A stretch of DNA of 64,000 nt, taken from the NCBI RefSeq assembly GCF_003130795.1, contig NZ_CP029352.1, forward strand, positions 1,032,001 to 1,096,000. The letters are read 5' to 3'. The stretch is from Azospirillum thermophilum. Lineage in GTDB: Bacteria > Pseudomonadota > Alphaproteobacteria > Azospirillales > Azospirillaceae. Made by a program: the position numbers and the translations under genes. This document shows positions 34,699-44,658 of the stretch, one piece after another. The stretch's first letter is position 1; each line of letters opens with the position of its first letter. The notes under the pieces were generated by a model. That model saw only the letters and a program-made list of their open reading frames with translations. It was not told where the DNA came from and made no database searches.

Positions 34699-35163
34699 AT
34701 GACCGATTCCCTCTACGCCGGCCTGACGCAGCTCGGCGGCGCCACCGTCCAGCCGAAGACGCCGGAGGAGGCGGTGCTGGAACGGGTGCCCAACCCGAAC
34801 CCCGGCGACCGCTACGTCGTCCGCTTCACGTCGCCGGAGTTCACCTCGCTCTGCCCCATCACCGGGCAGCCGGACTTCGCCCATCTGGTGATCGACTACA
34901 TCCCCGGCGACTGGCTGGTGGAGAGCAAGTCGCTGAAGCTGTTCCTCACCAGCTTCCGCAACCACGGCGCCTTCCACGAGGCCTGCACGGTCGGCATCGG
35001 CAAGCGGCTGGTGGCCGAGCTGGCGCCGGTCTGGCTGCGCATCGGCGGCTACTGGTACCCGCGCGGCGGCATCCCCATCGACGTCTTCTTCTCGACCGGC
35101 GAGCCGCCGGCCGGCGTCTGGATCCCGGCGCAGGAGGTGCAGCCCTACCGTGGCCGCGGCTGA
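34699..35163 (+). CDS. queF: NADPH-dependent preQ0 reductase
   Basis: A 154-residue QueF of the short, YkvM-like class (single domain; pentamer pairs). It reduces the nitrile preQ0 to preQ1 for tRNA. The catalytic Cys sits in [15 protein letters not shown] (Cys about 52, Asp about 59), and the NADPH/substrate motif [15 protein letters not shown] follows. ATG 34699 matches the family start. It overlaps queG by 14 bp. The toxin-antitoxin pair upstream separates it from queA-tgt, so it must have its own promoter or be read through the antisense insert. Confidence 0.94.
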   Translation: MTDSLYAGLTQLGGATVQPKTPEEAVLERVPNPNPGDRYVVRFTSPEFTSLCPITGQPDFAHLVIDYIPGDWLVESKSLKLFLTSFRNHGAFHEACTVGIGKRLVAELAPVWLRIGGYWYPRGGIPIDVFFSTGEPPAGVWIPAQEVQPYRGRG

Positions 35164-36211
35164 TCCCGCCAGGAGCGACCCGCGGCGCATCCGCGAGGCG
35201 ATCCGCGACCGGGCACTGGCGCTGGGCTTCGACGCCGTCGGCTTCGCCCCGGCCGAACTCGGCCCGGAGGCGCGCGAGCGGCTGGCCGACTATGTGCGGC
35301 AGGGCCGCCACGGCGACATGGGCTGGATGGCCGAGCGGACGGAGCAGCGCAGCCATCCCCGCGGGCTGTGGCCGGAGGCGCGCACCGCCATCGTGCTCGG
35401 CACCAGCTACGCCCCGCACGACGACCCGCGCCGCCTGCTCGACCATCCCGACCGCGCCGTCGTCTCGGTCTATGCCCGCAACCGCGACTACCATGATCTG
35501 GTCAAGGGCCGGCTGAAGACGCTCGGCCAGTGGCTCGCCCACAGCTACAAGGCGGAGCTCAAGGTCTTCGTCGACACCGCCCCCGTCATGGAGAAGCCGC
35601 TGGCGGAGCGCGCCGGCCTCGGCTGGCAGGGCAAGCACACCAACCTCGTGTCGCGCGACCACGGGTCCTGGCTGTTCCTCGGCGAGGTCTATACGACGCT
35701 GGAGCTGCCGCCCGACCCGCCGGGGGCCGACCGCTGCGGCTCCTGCACCCGCTGCCAGGACGCCTGCCCGACCGCCGCCTTCCCCGCCCCCTACCAGCTC
35801 GACGCGCGGCGCTGCATCTCCTACCTGACGATCGAGCACAAGGGGCCGATCCCGGAGGAGCTGCGCCCGCTGATGGGCAACCGCATCTACGGCTGCGACG
35901 ACTGCCTCGCCGCCTGCCCGTGGAACAAGTTCGCCCGGGCGACGCGCGAGCCCGCCTTCCTGCCGCGGGCGGAACTGACCGCGCCGCGGCTGGCCGACCT
36001 CGCCGAGCTCGACGATCCCGGCTTCCGGCAGGTCTTCAGCGGCTCGCCGATCAAGCGGATCGGGCGGGACCGCTTCGTGCGCAACGTGCTGATCGCCATC
36101 GGCAATTCCGGCGACCCGGCGCTGCGTCCGGCGGCGGAGCGGCGGCTCCATGACGAGAGCGAGCTGGTGCGCGACGCCGCCGGCTGGGCGGTTGCCCGGC
36201 TCGCCGGTTAA
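35150..36211 (+). CDS. queG: Epoxyqueuosine reductase
   Basis: A 353-residue QueG, which reduces epoxyqueuosine in tRNA to queuosine with cobalamin and two 4Fe-4S clusters. The cluster motifs are [12 protein letters not shown] near residue 198 and [11 protein letters not shown] near 250; the intervening [13 protein letters not shown] and the N-terminal GFDAVGFAP are typical. A C-terminal HEAT-like tail (about 300-353) contacts tRNA in known structures. The GTG at 35150 lies inside queF, about 12 nt after a GGAGG. Together with queA, tgt and queF this gives the whole pathway from preQ0. Confidence 0.94.
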   Translation: MAAADPARSDPRRIREAIRDRALALGFDAVGFAPAELGPEARERLADYVRQGRHGDMGWMAERTEQRSHPRGLWPEARTAIVLGTSYAPHDDPRRLLDHPDRAVVSVYARNRDYHDLVKGRLKTLGQWLAHSYKAELKVFVDTAPVMEKPLAERAGLGWQGKHTNLVSRDHGSWLFLGEVYTTLELPPDPPGADRCGSCTRCQDACPTAAFPAPYQLDARRCISYLTIEHKGPIPEELRPLMGNRIYGCDDCLAACPWNKFARATREPAFLPRAELTAPRLADLAELDDPGFRQVFSGSPIKRIGRDRFVRNVLIAIGNSGDPALRPAAERRLHDESELVRDAAGWAVARLAG

Positions 36212-36314
36212 CCATAACGGCCTTATCGTCGCACCCCCGCCCCCTGGCCCTTCCCCTTTCCCGCGTGCAGCGACTAGAGTCGCGGCAACGATCAATCCGG
36301 GAGGGAGTGCCGCC

Positions 36315-37958
36315 GTGACGAACCCCTACGAAACCAATCTCGACCAGAACGCCGCCAACACGACGCCGCTGTCGCCGCTGTCCTTCCTGCGCCGCACCGC
36401 CGCCGTCTATCCCAAGCGCGTCGCGGTGGTCCACGGCACGCTGCGCCGGACCTGGGCCGAGACCTACGAGCGCTGCGTGCGGCTCGCCTCGGCGCTGGCG
36501 AAGCGCGGCATCGGGCTCGGCGACACGGTCGCCCTGATGGCGCCCAACACGCCGGAGGCCTTCGAGGCGCATTTCGGCGTGCCGATGGCCGGGGCGGTGC
36601 TGAACGCCCTGAACATCCGCCTGGACGCCGAGGCGCTGGCCTTCATCCTGGAGCATGGCGAGGCGAAGGTCCTGTTGACCGACCGCGAATTCTCGCCGGT
36701 GATCGCCAAGGCGCTGGCCGCCGTCGAACCGTCGCGCCGGCCGGTCGTCATCGACATCGACGACCCGCTGGCCAAGGGCGGCAGCCTGATCGGCGAGCAG
36801 ACCTACGAACAGTTCCTGGAGACCGGCGATCCCGCCTTCGACTGGCCGATGCCGGCCGACGAGTGGCAGGCCATCGCGCTCAACTACACCTCCGGCACCA
36901 CCGGCAACCCGAAGGGCGTCGTCTACCACCACCGCGGCGCCTACCTGAACGCCATGGGCAACGTGGTGACCTGGGCGCTGCCGCACCATCCGGTCTATCT
37001 CTGGACCCTGCCGATGTTCCACTGCAACGGCTGGTGCTTCCCCTGGACGGTCACGCTGATGGCCGGCACCAACGTCTGCCTGCGCGCCGTCACCGCCAAG
37101 GGCATCTACGACGCGCTGGCGGACGAGGGCGTCACCCACCTGTGCGGCGCGCCGATCATCATGGGCCTGCTGGTCAACGCCCCGGCCGACCAGAAGCGCG
37201 ACATCCCGCGCGGCATCAGGATGATGACCGCCGGCGCCGCCCCGCCCGCCGCCGTCATCGAGGCGACGGAGCGCATGGGCTTCCAGGTCACCCACGTCTA
37301 CGGCCTGACCGAGGTCTACGGCCCGGTCACCATCTGCGCCTGGCACGACGAGTGGGACGCCCTGCCGATGGAGGAGCGGGCGGCGCTGAAGGCCCGCCAG
37401 GGCGTGAACTACGCCACGCTGGAAGGGCTGATGGTCGCCGACCCGACGACCCTGCAGCCGGTCCGCATGGACGGCGCCACGCTCGGCGAGGTCTTCATGC
37501 GCGGCAACACCGTGATGAAGGGCTACCTGAAGAACGCCAAGGCGACGGAGGAGGCCTTCGCCGGCGGCTGGTTCCACACCGGCGACCTCGGCGTCTGGCA
37601 TCCCGACGGCTACATCGAGCTGAAGGACCGCTCCAAGGACATCATCATCTCCGGCGGCGAGAACATCTCCACCATCGAGGTCGAGGGCGTCCTCTACAAG
37701 CATCCGGCCGTGCTGGAGGCCGCGGTGGTCGCCCGCCCGGACGAGAAGTGGGGCGAGACGCCCTGCGCCTTCGTCACGCTGCGCGACGGCGCCGCGGTGA
37801 CCGAGGAGGACATCATCAAGTACTGCCGCGAGAACCTCGCCCACTTCAAATGCCCGCGCACCGTCGTCTTCACCGCCCTGCCGAAGACCTCCACGGGCAA
37901 GATCCAGAAATATGTGCTGCGCGAGCAGGCCCGCGCCCTGAACGGGCAGAAGGGTTGA
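36315..37958 (+). CDS. Acyl-CoA synthetase (AMP-forming)
   Basis: A 547-residue ANL-superfamily ligase activating a fatty or aryl acid. Motifs: ATP-binding YTSGTTGNPKGVVYHHRGA near residue 190, LPMFHCNGWCFPW near 234, VYGLTEVYGPVT near 330, GWFHTGDLGVWHPDGY near 417, and the catalytic Lys in KTSTGKIQKYVLR near 527. Length, N-terminus (LSPLSFLRRTAAVYP) and the FHCNGW motif point to the medium/long-chain or methylmercaptopropionate-CoA ligase-like group; the chain length is not certain. GTG 36315 follows GGGAGGGAG. An acetyltransferase gene begins two bases after its stop. Confidence 0.88.
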   Translation: MTNPYETNLDQNAANTTPLSPLSFLRRTAAVYPKRVAVVHGTLRRTWAETYERCVRLASALAKRGIGLGDTVALMAPNTPEAFEAHFGVPMAGAVLNALNIRLDAEALAFILEHGEAKVLLTDREFSPVIAKALAAVEPSRRPVVIDIDDPLAKGGSLIGEQTYEQFLETGDPAFDWPMPADEWQAIALNYTSGTTGNPKGVVYHHRGAYLNAMGNVVTWALPHHPVYLWTLPMFHCNGWCFPWTVTLMAGTNVCLRAVTAKGIYDALADEGVTHLCGAPIIMGLLVNAPADQKRDIPRGIRMMTAGAAPPAAVIEATERMGFQVTHVYGLTEVYGPVTICAWHDEWDALPMEERAALKARQGVNYATLEGLMVADPTTLQPVRMDGATLGEVFMRGNTVMKGYLKNAKATEEAFAGGWFHTGDLGVWHPDGYIELKDRSKDIIISGGENISTIEVEGVLYKHPAVLEAAVVARPDEKWGETPCAFVTLRDGAAVTEEDIIKYCRENLAHFKCPRTVVFTALPKTSTGKIQKYVLREQARALNGQKG

Positions 37959-37959
37959 G

Positions 37960-39134
37960 GTGACGCCCGACGGCTACGGGCCGCTGGGACCGGCGGACCG
38001 CGACTCCGCCGCCCGGCTGGCCCGGCTGGGCTTCGGCCACCCGCGCGAGCTGTTCGACCGCTACGCCGCCCTGTTCGGCGAGGAGACGCTGCGCGGGGTC
38101 CGCGCGGCGGACGGCACGGTCGCCGGCTGCGCGGCGGTCTGGACCATGGCGCAGTGGTTCGGCGGTCGTCCGGTCCCGGCCCGGGCGGTCGCCATGGTCG
38201 CCGTCGATCCGGCCCTGCGCGGGCGCGGGATCGGCAGCGGCCTGATGCGCGGCGTGCTGGCGGAGGCCGCGGCGGACGGCGCCGCCCTGTCCGTCCTGCA
38301 CCCGGCCACCCTTCCCTTCTATGCCCGGCTCGGCTACGGCCGCGGCGGCGTGACCGTCGGCTGGTCGGCGCCGCCCGCCGCACTGGACGCCGGCCCGGTC
38401 GAGGACGGCCGGATCCTGCCGGGCGACCCGCGCGACGCCGCCCCGCTCGCCGTCCTCCGCCGCCGCCTGCTGGCGGAGGAGACCGGGCTGCCGGAGCGGA
38501 CGGAGGCCATGTGGACGCTGGCCCTGTCGCCGGACGGGGAGCCGGCGGAGGTCTTCCTCCTCGCCGGCCCCGACGGACCGGAAGGCTACATCGCCGTGGC
38601 GCCGCCGCGCGACCGGCAGCTCGTCGTCGCCGACTGCTGCCTGCCGACGCGGCGGGCGATCCGGCTGGCGATGGGGCTGCTGGCCGGCTATCGCGCCCAG
38701 GTGGAGACCGTCCGCTGGCTCGGCGGACCGGAGGATCCGATCGCCCTGCTCTCCCGTGAGATCGGGGTCCGCCCTGACTCGCGGAAGAGTGGCTGCTGCG
38801 CATTGTGGACGTGCGCCGGGCCCTGGCGGTGCGCGGCTATCCCCGCGACCTGTCGGGCCGGCTGGTGATCGCGGTGACCGATCCGCTGCTGGCCCACAAC
38901 ACCGGCCGCTTCGCCGTCGAAGTGACCAACGGTTGTGCCGGCATCGGCAAGGTCGGAGATGAGGAACCGGCTGGACTGACGCTCGGGATCGCCTCCCTCG
39001 CCAGCCTCTATTCCGGCCACACGGGAGTGTTGCGCCTGCAACAGACCGGTTTGCTGCATGGCGAACCGGCCTCGATCACTCTCGCTGCGCGTTTATTCCA
39101 CAACGGATACCCGTGGATGACCGATCGTTTCTGA
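37960..39134 (+). pseudogene. Eis-like GNAT acetyltransferase with C-terminal SCP2 domain, frameshifted
   Basis: Two GNAT units followed by a sterol-carrier-like domain, the plan of Eis-type acetyltransferases. The acetyl-CoA loop AVDPALRGRGIGSGLM lies near residue 85; the second, degenerate GNAT region spans about 150-260. The frame then runs into Cys-rich nonsense after SREIGVRPD, while EEWLLRIVDVRRALAVRGYP and the SCP2 domain to GYPWMTDRF continue in the next frame from about 38778. One base missing between 38776 and 38781 explains this. There is no homopolymer here, so a true mutation is more possible than at the other broken genes. GTG 37960 is two bases after the preceding stop. Confidence 0.78.
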
Positions 39135-39243
39135 TGGCGGGACAATTTCCTGATCTGTGTCAAACCAGACATTAACGATTCCTGGTGTAATGTGTCTGAA
39201 TACCGCCCTGGCGGCCAGACAAGCGCAGGTGGAGCCGGAGACC

Positions 39244-41613
39244 ATGACGATCGGAACGCGGATTGCCCTCGGCTTTGCGACGGTGCTTCTGCTGACTCTG
39301 GCTGTCGCTTTCGTGGGCTGGAACAGTCTGGGGACCTATGCCGACCGCGTGGACCTTGCCGCCCATACGGCCGACCTCGACGCACGGTTGAAATCCGTCC
39401 GGCTGGAGGAGGCGCGATTCGTGCTCGAACGCGACTCGAAGGCCGCCACCAACGTTCCCGGGATGCTGGACGAGCTGCGGCGTGAAGCGCAGCAGACGCG
39501 GCAGGCGCTCGACGGGGCGCAGGGCGCGCGGCTGGTGGACGATATCCTCGCGGGCATCGACGGCTACCGCTCCGCCTTCGCCAACTTCGTCGCCCAGGAT
39601 GCCGAGGCGCGCCGTCAGGTCGGCAGCCTGGAGGCCCGCGCCCGCGCCCTGCGGGAGACCGCCGGGAAAATCGGTCACCAGCAGTCGGAGCGCTACGACC
39701 AGAACATCGTCAGCCAGAAGGAGGCGGACGCCGCCGCCCGCCACAGCACCGAGACGGCGCGCCGCGCCGACCGGTTGATCGAGCGGGTGCTGGAAGCCCG
39801 CCGCCTGCACGGCGACTATCTGCGCACCGGCAATGCCACCCTCACCCGGCAGGCCGCCGAGGCCGTGGCCGAGTTGCTGGAAAACGCCGAGGCCGTCGAA
39901 AAGGACCTCGTCGGCACCAACGACGAGGACCTCAGCCACCGCATCGTCGCGGCGGTGAAGGGGTACAAGGCCGCCCTCGCCACGGCCGGCGACACCGGCG
40001 TCGACGGGCTCGCCCAGGGGGTGCAGAAGCTGGCCCAGGAGCTTCAGGAGAATCAGGTCGCCGTGCTGGAGGCGCTGATCGAGGCCTCCAACTTCGCGCA
40101 GAGCGAGGTGACGGAAGCCGTTCTGCTGCGCGGGCTGGCGATGCGGCTGATCCAGGGCGCCCAGGCGGCCATGGTCGCGCAGCGCGACTTCCTGCTGACC
40201 GGCTCCGCCGAGTCGCGGACCGCGGTCACCGCCGCCCTCAAGGAAACGGCGGCGGTCGCCGCCCAGGCCGCCCCGCTGCTGGTGGATGCCGAGGGCCGTG
40301 CCCTGATCGGCGCGATCACCGACGCCGTCGCCGCCTTCGACAAGGAATTCTCCGCTCTGGCCGCCGCGACGGAAAGCCAGCGCGCCGCCTCCGGCGCCAT
40401 GGCGCGGGCGGCCGGCGCCGTGACCGATCAGGTGGCCCGGCTGGTGAGCATGCAGCGCGACGACCGCGAGGAGGGGCGCGCCAATGCCGGGCTGGTGATC
40501 GCCATCGGCGCCGCCGTGGCCCTGGTGCTCGGCGCCATCATGGCGCTCGTCATCGACCGTGCCATCACCCACCCGCTGCACGCCATGACCGGGGCGATGG
40601 GCCGTCTGGCCGAAGGCGACCTGGACGTCGCCATTCCCGGCGGCGACCGCAAGGACGAGCTGCGCGCGATGGCGCAGGCCATGCTGATCTTCAAGGACAA
40701 CGCGCTCGAGATGCGGCGGATGGAGCGCGAGCGGGAGGAGATGCGCCAGCAGATCGACGCCGACCGCCGCCGCACCATGAACGAGTTCGCCAACGGCTTC
40801 GAGCAGGCGGTGTCCGGGGTCGTCGTCTCGCTGACCGAATCCGCCAGCATGCTGGGCCGCGACGCGCAGGAGATGTCGTCCGACGCCGCCCTGACCACCG
40901 CCAAGTCCAACGCCGTCGCCAGCGCGTCGGAGCAGGCGACGACCAACGTCCAGACGGTCGCCGCCGCCGCGGAGGAGCTGTCGGCCTCCATCGCCGAGAT
41001 CTCGCGCCAGCTCAACGACAGCTCCAGCGTCGCCGTCGGGGCCGCCCAGAAGGCCACCCAGACCAACGCCATCGTCGAGGGGCTGTCCCATGCCGCCGAC
41101 CGGATCGGGCAGGTCGTCGGGCTGATCGGGGAGATCGCCGAGCAGACCAACCTGCTGGCGCTGAACGCCACCATCGAGGCGGCGCGGGCCGGCGAGGCCG
41201 GGAAGGGCTTCGCCGTGGTGGCGACGGAGGTCAAGAACCTCGCCGGCCAGACCGCCAAGGCGACCGAGGAGATCTCCAGCCAGGTCGCCGAGATGCAGGC
41301 CGCCACCACCGGTGCGGTGGAGGCCATCCGCACCATCTCCGACGCGGTCACCAACATCAGCCGCACGGTGACCGACATCGCCCGCTCCGTCGAACAGCAG
41401 GGCAGCGCCACCCGCGAGATCGCCCAGAACGTCCAGCAGGCCGCCGAAGGCACGCAGGAGGTGATGCATCACATCGCCGAGGTAACGACCGCCGCCTCCA
41501 AGACCGGCGGCGCGGCGGACGCCGTTCTGCAGGCCAGCCGCCTGCTCGCCCAGCAGGCCGACCGGCTGCGCGGCGAGGTCCACGGCTTCCTCGACAAGGT
41601 GCGCTCCGCCTGA
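39244..41613 (+). CDS. Methyl-accepting chemotaxis protein with HBM-type sensor
   Basis: A 789-residue chemoreceptor. Membrane helix 1 is residues about 7-28; a long all-helical periplasmic region (about 30-410) resembles the helical bimodular (HBM) sensor; helix 2 is [20 protein letters not shown] near 415; then HAMP ([19 protein letters not shown]) and the signalling hairpin with tip [19 protein letters not shown] near 640. HBM receptors sense organic acids such as malate, succinate or lactate. ATG 39244 with GGAG upstream directly precedes the first helix; longer readings to 39157 are unlikely. Confidence 0.91.
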   Translation: MTIGTRIALGFATVLLLTLAVAFVGWNSLGTYADRVDLAAHTADLDARLKSVRLEEARFVLERDSKAATNVPGMLDELRREAQQTRQALDGAQGARLVDDILAGIDGYRSAFANFVAQDAEARRQVGSLEARARALRETAGKIGHQQSERYDQNIVSQKEADAAARHSTETARRADRLIERVLEARRLHGDYLRTGNATLTRQAAEAVAELLENAEAVEKDLVGTNDEDLSHRIVAAVKGYKAALATAGDTGVDGLAQGVQKLAQELQENQVAVLEALIEASNFAQSEVTEAVLLRGLAMRLIQGAQAAMVAQRDFLLTGSAESRTAVTAALKETAAVAAQAAPLLVDAEGRALIGAITDAVAAFDKEFSALAAATESQRAASGAMARAAGAVTDQVARLVSMQRDDREEGRANAGLVIAIGAAVALVLGAIMALVIDRAITHPLHAMTGAMGRLAEGDLDVAIPGGDRKDELRAMAQAMLIFKDNALEMRRMEREREEMRQQIDADRRRTMNEFANGFEQAVSGVVVSLTESASMLGRDAQEMSSDAALTTAKSNAVASASEQATTNVQTVAAAAEELSASIAEISRQLNDSSSVAVGAAQKATQTNAIVEGLSHAADRIGQVVGLIGEIAEQTNLLALNATIEAARAGEAGKGFAVVATEVKNLAGQTAKATEEISSQVAEMQAATTGAVEAIRTISDAVTNISRTVTDIARSVEQQGSATREIAQNVQQAAEGTQEVMHHIAEVTTAASKTGGAADAVLQASRLLAQQADRLRGEVHGFLDKVRSA

Positions 41614-41824
41614 CTCCGGCGGCTCCCTCCGGCCGTCGGCCGGGGGACGGGCCGAGGGGATGGGCCGAGGCGATGAGCAGTCCAGGAGGATCTGCGGTCA
41701 AGTTCTTGCTTCGTTCACTGCGACGCGGTACCTTGTCCCGTCACGTCCCGGACCATGCCCTCAAGCGCCGCGACCGCAGCGCACCCCCTGCGCCGGCTTC
41801 CATCCGGTCGCTGACCTACCGGTC

Positions 41825-41847
41825 CGTTGTGCATCGGGCGCACAACG
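41825..41847. repeat. Inverted repeat CGTTGTGC-N7-GCACAACG
   Basis: Perfect 8-bp arms at 41825-41832 and 41840-41847 around ATCGGGC. The same design, CATTGTGC-N7-GCACAATG, occurs at 57585-57607 in another intergenic region. Confidence 0.7.
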
Positions 41848-41877
41848 AACGCCTACGAATGATCTGGTTAAGTTTTT

Positions 41878-41906
41878 GATGCAGAACGCACAGTGCGTCC
41901 TGCATC
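41878..41906. repeat. Long interrupted palindrome
   Basis: GATGCAG (41878-41884) and CTGCATC (41900-41906) enclose ACGCAC / GTGCGT arms around a single central base, with one mismatched pair, so 13 of 14 positions pair. It would form a tight hairpin or extruded cruciform, or be a protein site. Confidence 0.65.
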
Positions 41907-41907
41907 C

Positions 41908-41937
41908 CGTTGTGCACCGGAAAAACGCTGCACAAGG
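41908..41937. repeat. Inverted repeat CGTTGTGC-N14-GCACAAGG
   Basis: Left arm 41908-41915, right arm 41930-41937, with a second right-arm copy GCACAAGG at 41939-41946. The arms pair over the TTGTGC/GCACAA core. A related element with the same 14-nt spacer lies at 57496-57525. Confidence 0.6.
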
Positions 41938-42021
41938 CGCACAAGGCCGCACCGCGCGGGATGGCAGGCCCGCCTCTCCGGCGCCGTTCCGGTACGGGCG
42001 GGCCGGTGGTAGTCTGCCCCG

Positions 42022-42237
42022 ATGACCACCGACCCCACGCCCTGGCTGATCCTGTTCGCTCTCTACGGGCTGCCGCTGCTCCATGTGGCGCTGTCGCCGC
42101 GCGGCGGCCGGTGGAGTCCGCCGCCGGGCTCCCGCTGTCCCTTCGGGCCGCGGACCGGCTGGCTCGTCATGGTCCTGCTGCTGGGGCCGGTCGGCTGGCT
42201 CCTCTTCGCCCTCCGCCGGCCCCGCCGCTCCTCATGA
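42022..42237 (+). CDS. Small membrane protein
   Basis: A 71-residue protein with two hydrophobic helices (about 7-24 and 46-64) separated by a Pro/Gly/Arg-rich loop with a Cys, and ending in a basic tail, so probably an inner-membrane hairpin with both ends in the cytoplasm. No strong ribosome-binding site is visible before the ATG. No function can be assigned. Confidence 0.55.
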   Translation: MTTDPTPWLILFALYGLPLLHVALSPRGGRWSPPPGSRCPFGPRTGWLVMVLLLGPVGWLLFALRRPRRSS

Positions 42238-42265
42238 GCCTCTGGTCTTCGCCGCCCCCGGCGGA

Positions 42266-42418
42266 TCAGATGCGGCCCATCAGCAGCAGGACGAGCAGAA
42301 CGATCAGCAGGATGCCCAGGATCCCGCTCGGTCCGTAGCCCCAGGCGCGGCTGTGCGGCCAGGCCGGGACGGCGCCGATGAGCAGCAGGATGAGAATGAT
42401 CAGAAGAATAGTACCCAC
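42266..42418 (-). CDS. DUF3309 family small membrane protein
   Basis: A 50-residue protein of the DUF3309 pattern: GTILLIILILLLIGAVPAWP, then HSRAWGYGPSGILG and a second helix ending LLLMGRI. These two-helix peptides are common in Alpha- and Betaproteobacteria, often near stress genes, and have no known function. The GTG at 42418 is selected because GGAGGAGGG precedes it; the frame stays open 16 codons further upstream. Confidence 0.85.
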   Translation of the reverse strand: MGTILLIILILLLIGAVPAWPHSRAWGYGPSGILGILLIVLLVLLLMGRI

Positions 42419-42780
42419 GCTTATGCCCTCCTCCCGTTGTCCGATAGAGTGAAGGACCAAACGCAACCTCAGCCGTTTTGTTCCGGAAACCGGTCGGGCG
42501 CGACCGGGGCACCCCCTGTTGGGCGTTCCGCGCGCAATTGCCGCAGTGCAGGATGAGGCCCCATACGGCTACGTACGGAAAATGCGTGGAGCGGCGCAAT
42601 TTCGGTTGCCCAGCCAACGGCCTACGGCTATATCGCTGTGTCCAACGATTGTTTTGCCGATTGTTTTGCGACCCGACAGATGGCCGTTGCGGTGCAGAAC
42701 TCCGGGCCATGTCGGAGAGCCGGAACCAGAGCGCGACCAGGAACGGACGTCAACCCCGAGGAGGTAGGAGAGGCTCGCCC
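42419..42780. other. Upstream region of scoAB with a 12-bp tandem repeat
   Basis: 362 bp between the DUF3309 gene and scoA. CGATTGTTTTGC occurs twice in perfect tandem (42646-42657 and 42658-42669), about 110 bp before the scoA start, in DNA that is AT-richer than its surroundings. Twelve bases is slightly over one helical turn, so the copies could bind neighbouring protein units or flank the promoter. No gene is credible here. Confidence 0.5.
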
Positions 42781-43482
42781 ATGAAGAAAGTGTATGAAGA
42801 CGCCACGAGTGCTCTCGCCGGGCTGCTGAAGGACGGCATGACCGTCATGGCGGGCGGGTTCGGTCTCTGCGGCATTCCGGAGAACCTGATCGCCGCCATC
42901 CGCGAGAGCGGGGTCAAGGACCTGACGGTCATCTCCAACAACTGCGGCGTCGACGGCTGGGGTCTCGGGATCCTGCTGGAGAACAAGCAGATCCGCAAGA
43001 TGGTCTCCTCCTACGTCGGCGAGAACAAGCTGTTCGCGCAGATGTTCCTGTCGGGCGAGCTGGAGCTGGAGTTCAACCCGCAGGGCACGCTGGCCGAGCG
43101 CATCCGCGCCGGCGGCGCCGGCATCCCCGCCTTCTTCACCAAGACCGGCGTCGGCACGCTGGTCGCCGAGGGCAAGGAGACCCGCGAGTTCGACGGCGAG
43201 ACCTACGTGATGGAACGCGGGCTGGTCGCCGACCTGTCGATCGTGAAGGCCTGGAAGGGCGACACCGAAGGCAACCTGATCTATCGGAAGACCGCCCGGA
43301 ACTTCAATCCGATGATGGCGACCGCCGGCAGGATCACCGTTGCCGAGGTGGAGGTGCTGGTTCCCGCCGGCGAGCTCGACCCCGACCAGATCCATACGCC
43401 CGGCATCTACGTGAAGCGGATCGTCCAGGGCAAGGACCACCAGAAGCGCATCGAGCAGCGCACCACCCGCAAGCGCGCCTGA
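42781..43482 (+). CDS. scoA: 3-oxoacid CoA-transferase subunit A
   Basis: A 233-residue alpha subunit of succinyl-CoA:3-oxoacid (acetoacetate) CoA-transferase. Family marks: [18 protein letters not shown] near residue 20, the CoA-loop [14 protein letters not shown] near 51, and [18 protein letters not shown] near 99. It activates acetoacetate using succinyl-CoA and so links poly-hydroxybutyrate or ketone breakdown with the citric acid cycle. A purine-rich GAGGAGGTAGGAGAGG lies before the ATG, and scoB follows after 20 bp. Confidence 0.93.
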   Translation: MKKVYEDATSALAGLLKDGMTVMAGGFGLCGIPENLIAAIRESGVKDLTVISNNCGVDGWGLGILLENKQIRKMVSSYVGENKLFAQMFLSGELELEFNPQGTLAERIRAGGAGIPAFFTKTGVGTLVAEGKETREFDGETYVMERGLVADLSIVKAWKGDTEGNLIYRKTARNFNPMMATAGRITVAEVEVLVPAGELDPDQIHTPGIYVKRIVQGKDHQKRIEQRTTRKRA

Positions 43483-43502
43483 GGACGGGAGGAACGACGA
43501 CA

Positions 43503-44159
43503 ATGGCTTGGACCCGCGAAGAGATGGCGGCGCGCGCCGCCCGTGAGCTTCAGGACGGCTTCTACGTCAACCTCGGCATCGGCATTCCCACGCTGGTCGC
43601 CAACTACATCCCCGAGGGGATGGAGGTGACGCTGCAGAGCGAGAACGGCATGCTGGGCATCGGCCCCTTCCCCTATGAGGGGGAGGAGGACCCGGACCTG
43701 ATCAACGCCGGCAAGCAGACCATCACCGAGCTGAAGAAGAGCAGCTACTTCTCCTCCGCCGACAGCTTCGCCATGATCCGCGGCGGGCACATCGACCTGT
43801 CGGTCCTGGGCGCCATGCAGGTGGCCGCCAACGGCGACCTCGCCAACTGGATGGTCCCGGGCAAGATGGTCAAGGGCATGGGCGGCGCCATGGATCTGGT
43901 CGCGGGCGTCAAGCGCGTGATCGTGGTGATGGAGCATGTCGCCAAGGACGGGGAGAAGAAGATCCTCAACGCCTGCTCGCTGCCGCTGACCGGCACCCGG
44001 GTGGTCGACATGATCGTCACCGACCTCGGCGTCTTCAGCGTCGACAAGCATGGCGACGGCGGCCTGACGCTGATCGAGCTCGCCCCCGGCGTGACCGTGG
44101 ACGAGATCCGCGAGAAGACCGAGCCGTCCTTCAAGCTCGGCGGCGGCCTCGCCGCCTGA
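43503..44159 (+). CDS. scoB: 3-oxoacid CoA-transferase subunit B
   Basis: The 218-residue beta subunit. The catalytic Glu, which forms the covalent CoA thioester, lies in [14 protein letters not shown] near residue 43-50; [14 protein letters not shown] and [14 protein letters not shown] are also family-specific. It makes a heteromer with the product of the preceding gene. A HAD-type protein follows 17 bp later and may be co-transcribed without sharing the pathway. Confidence 0.94.
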   Translation: MAWTREEMAARAARELQDGFYVNLGIGIPTLVANYIPEGMEVTLQSENGMLGIGPFPYEGEEDPDLINAGKQTITELKKSSYFSSADSFAMIRGGHIDLSVLGAMQVAANGDLANWMVPGKMVKGMGGAMDLVAGVKRVIVVMEHVAKDGEKKILNACSLPLTGTRVVDMIVTDLGVFSVDKHGDGGLTLIELAPGVTVDEIREKTEPSFKLGGGLAA

Positions 44160-44176
44160 GCCGGGGGGCGGGACTG

Positions 44177-44638
44177 GTGGCCGGCCGCAAGCTCTTCCTC
44201 GACCTCGACGGGGTCCTGGCCGATTTCGACCGGGGCGTCCGGGCGGTCACGGGCAAGCGGCCGGAACAGGTGCCGATGAAGGTGATGTGGCGGGAGCTGT
44301 CCCGCCACCCCGACTTCTTCGGCACGCTGGAGTTCATGCATGACGCGCAGGAGCTCTGGGCCTTCTGCGCGCCGCATCATCCGACGATCCTGACCGGGCT
44401 GCCGCTCGGCAGTTGGGCGCCGGAGCAGAAGAAACGGTGGGTCGCCCGGATGCTCGGCGCCCACGTTCCGGTCATCACCTGCATGGCCCGCGACAAGGCC
44501 CGCTACGGCGGCCCCGGCTGCGTGCTGGTCGACGATCGGGAGAAGGCCCGCGACCCGTGGGAGGCCGCGGGCGGCACCTTCGTCCTGCACGTCAACGCCG
44601 CGACCTCCATCGCGGCGTTGCAGGACCTTGGGTTCTAG
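44177..44638 (+). CDS. HAD-superfamily hydrolase, 5'-nucleotidase-like
   Basis: A 153-residue HAD protein. Motif I is LDLDGVLADFDRG (both Asp present), motif II the Thr of ILTGLPLG near residue 73, and motif IV VLVDDREKARDPWEAAGG near 120. The short form and ADFDRG sequence recall NT5C-type 5'(3')-deoxyribonucleotidases, but such small HAD proteins vary, so specificity is open. GTG start with GGGGGGCGGGA upstream. Confidence 0.8.
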   Translation: MAGRKLFLDLDGVLADFDRGVRAVTGKRPEQVPMKVMWRELSRHPDFFGTLEFMHDAQELWAFCAPHHPTILTGLPLGSWAPEQKKRWVARMLGAHVPVITCMARDKARYGGPGCVLVDDREKARDPWEAAGGTFVLHVNAATSIAALQDLGF

Positions 44639-44658
44639 ACGCTTCCCGGTGGGCGGCG

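Larger units (their letters stand above)
41614..42021. other. Gene-free region with nested inverted repeats
   Basis: 408 bp between the chemoreceptor and a small membrane-protein gene. I see no gene, but three dyad elements lie within 41825-41937 (listed separately), together with the AT-rich stretch GATCTGGTTAAGTTTTTGAT (41861-41880), which could be a promoter. Confidence 0.5.

Noticed and set aside
41825..41946. NtrC sites
   Set aside because: NtrC sites have GCAC before GTGC; here the order is GTGC then GCAC, so the half-sites face the wrong way.
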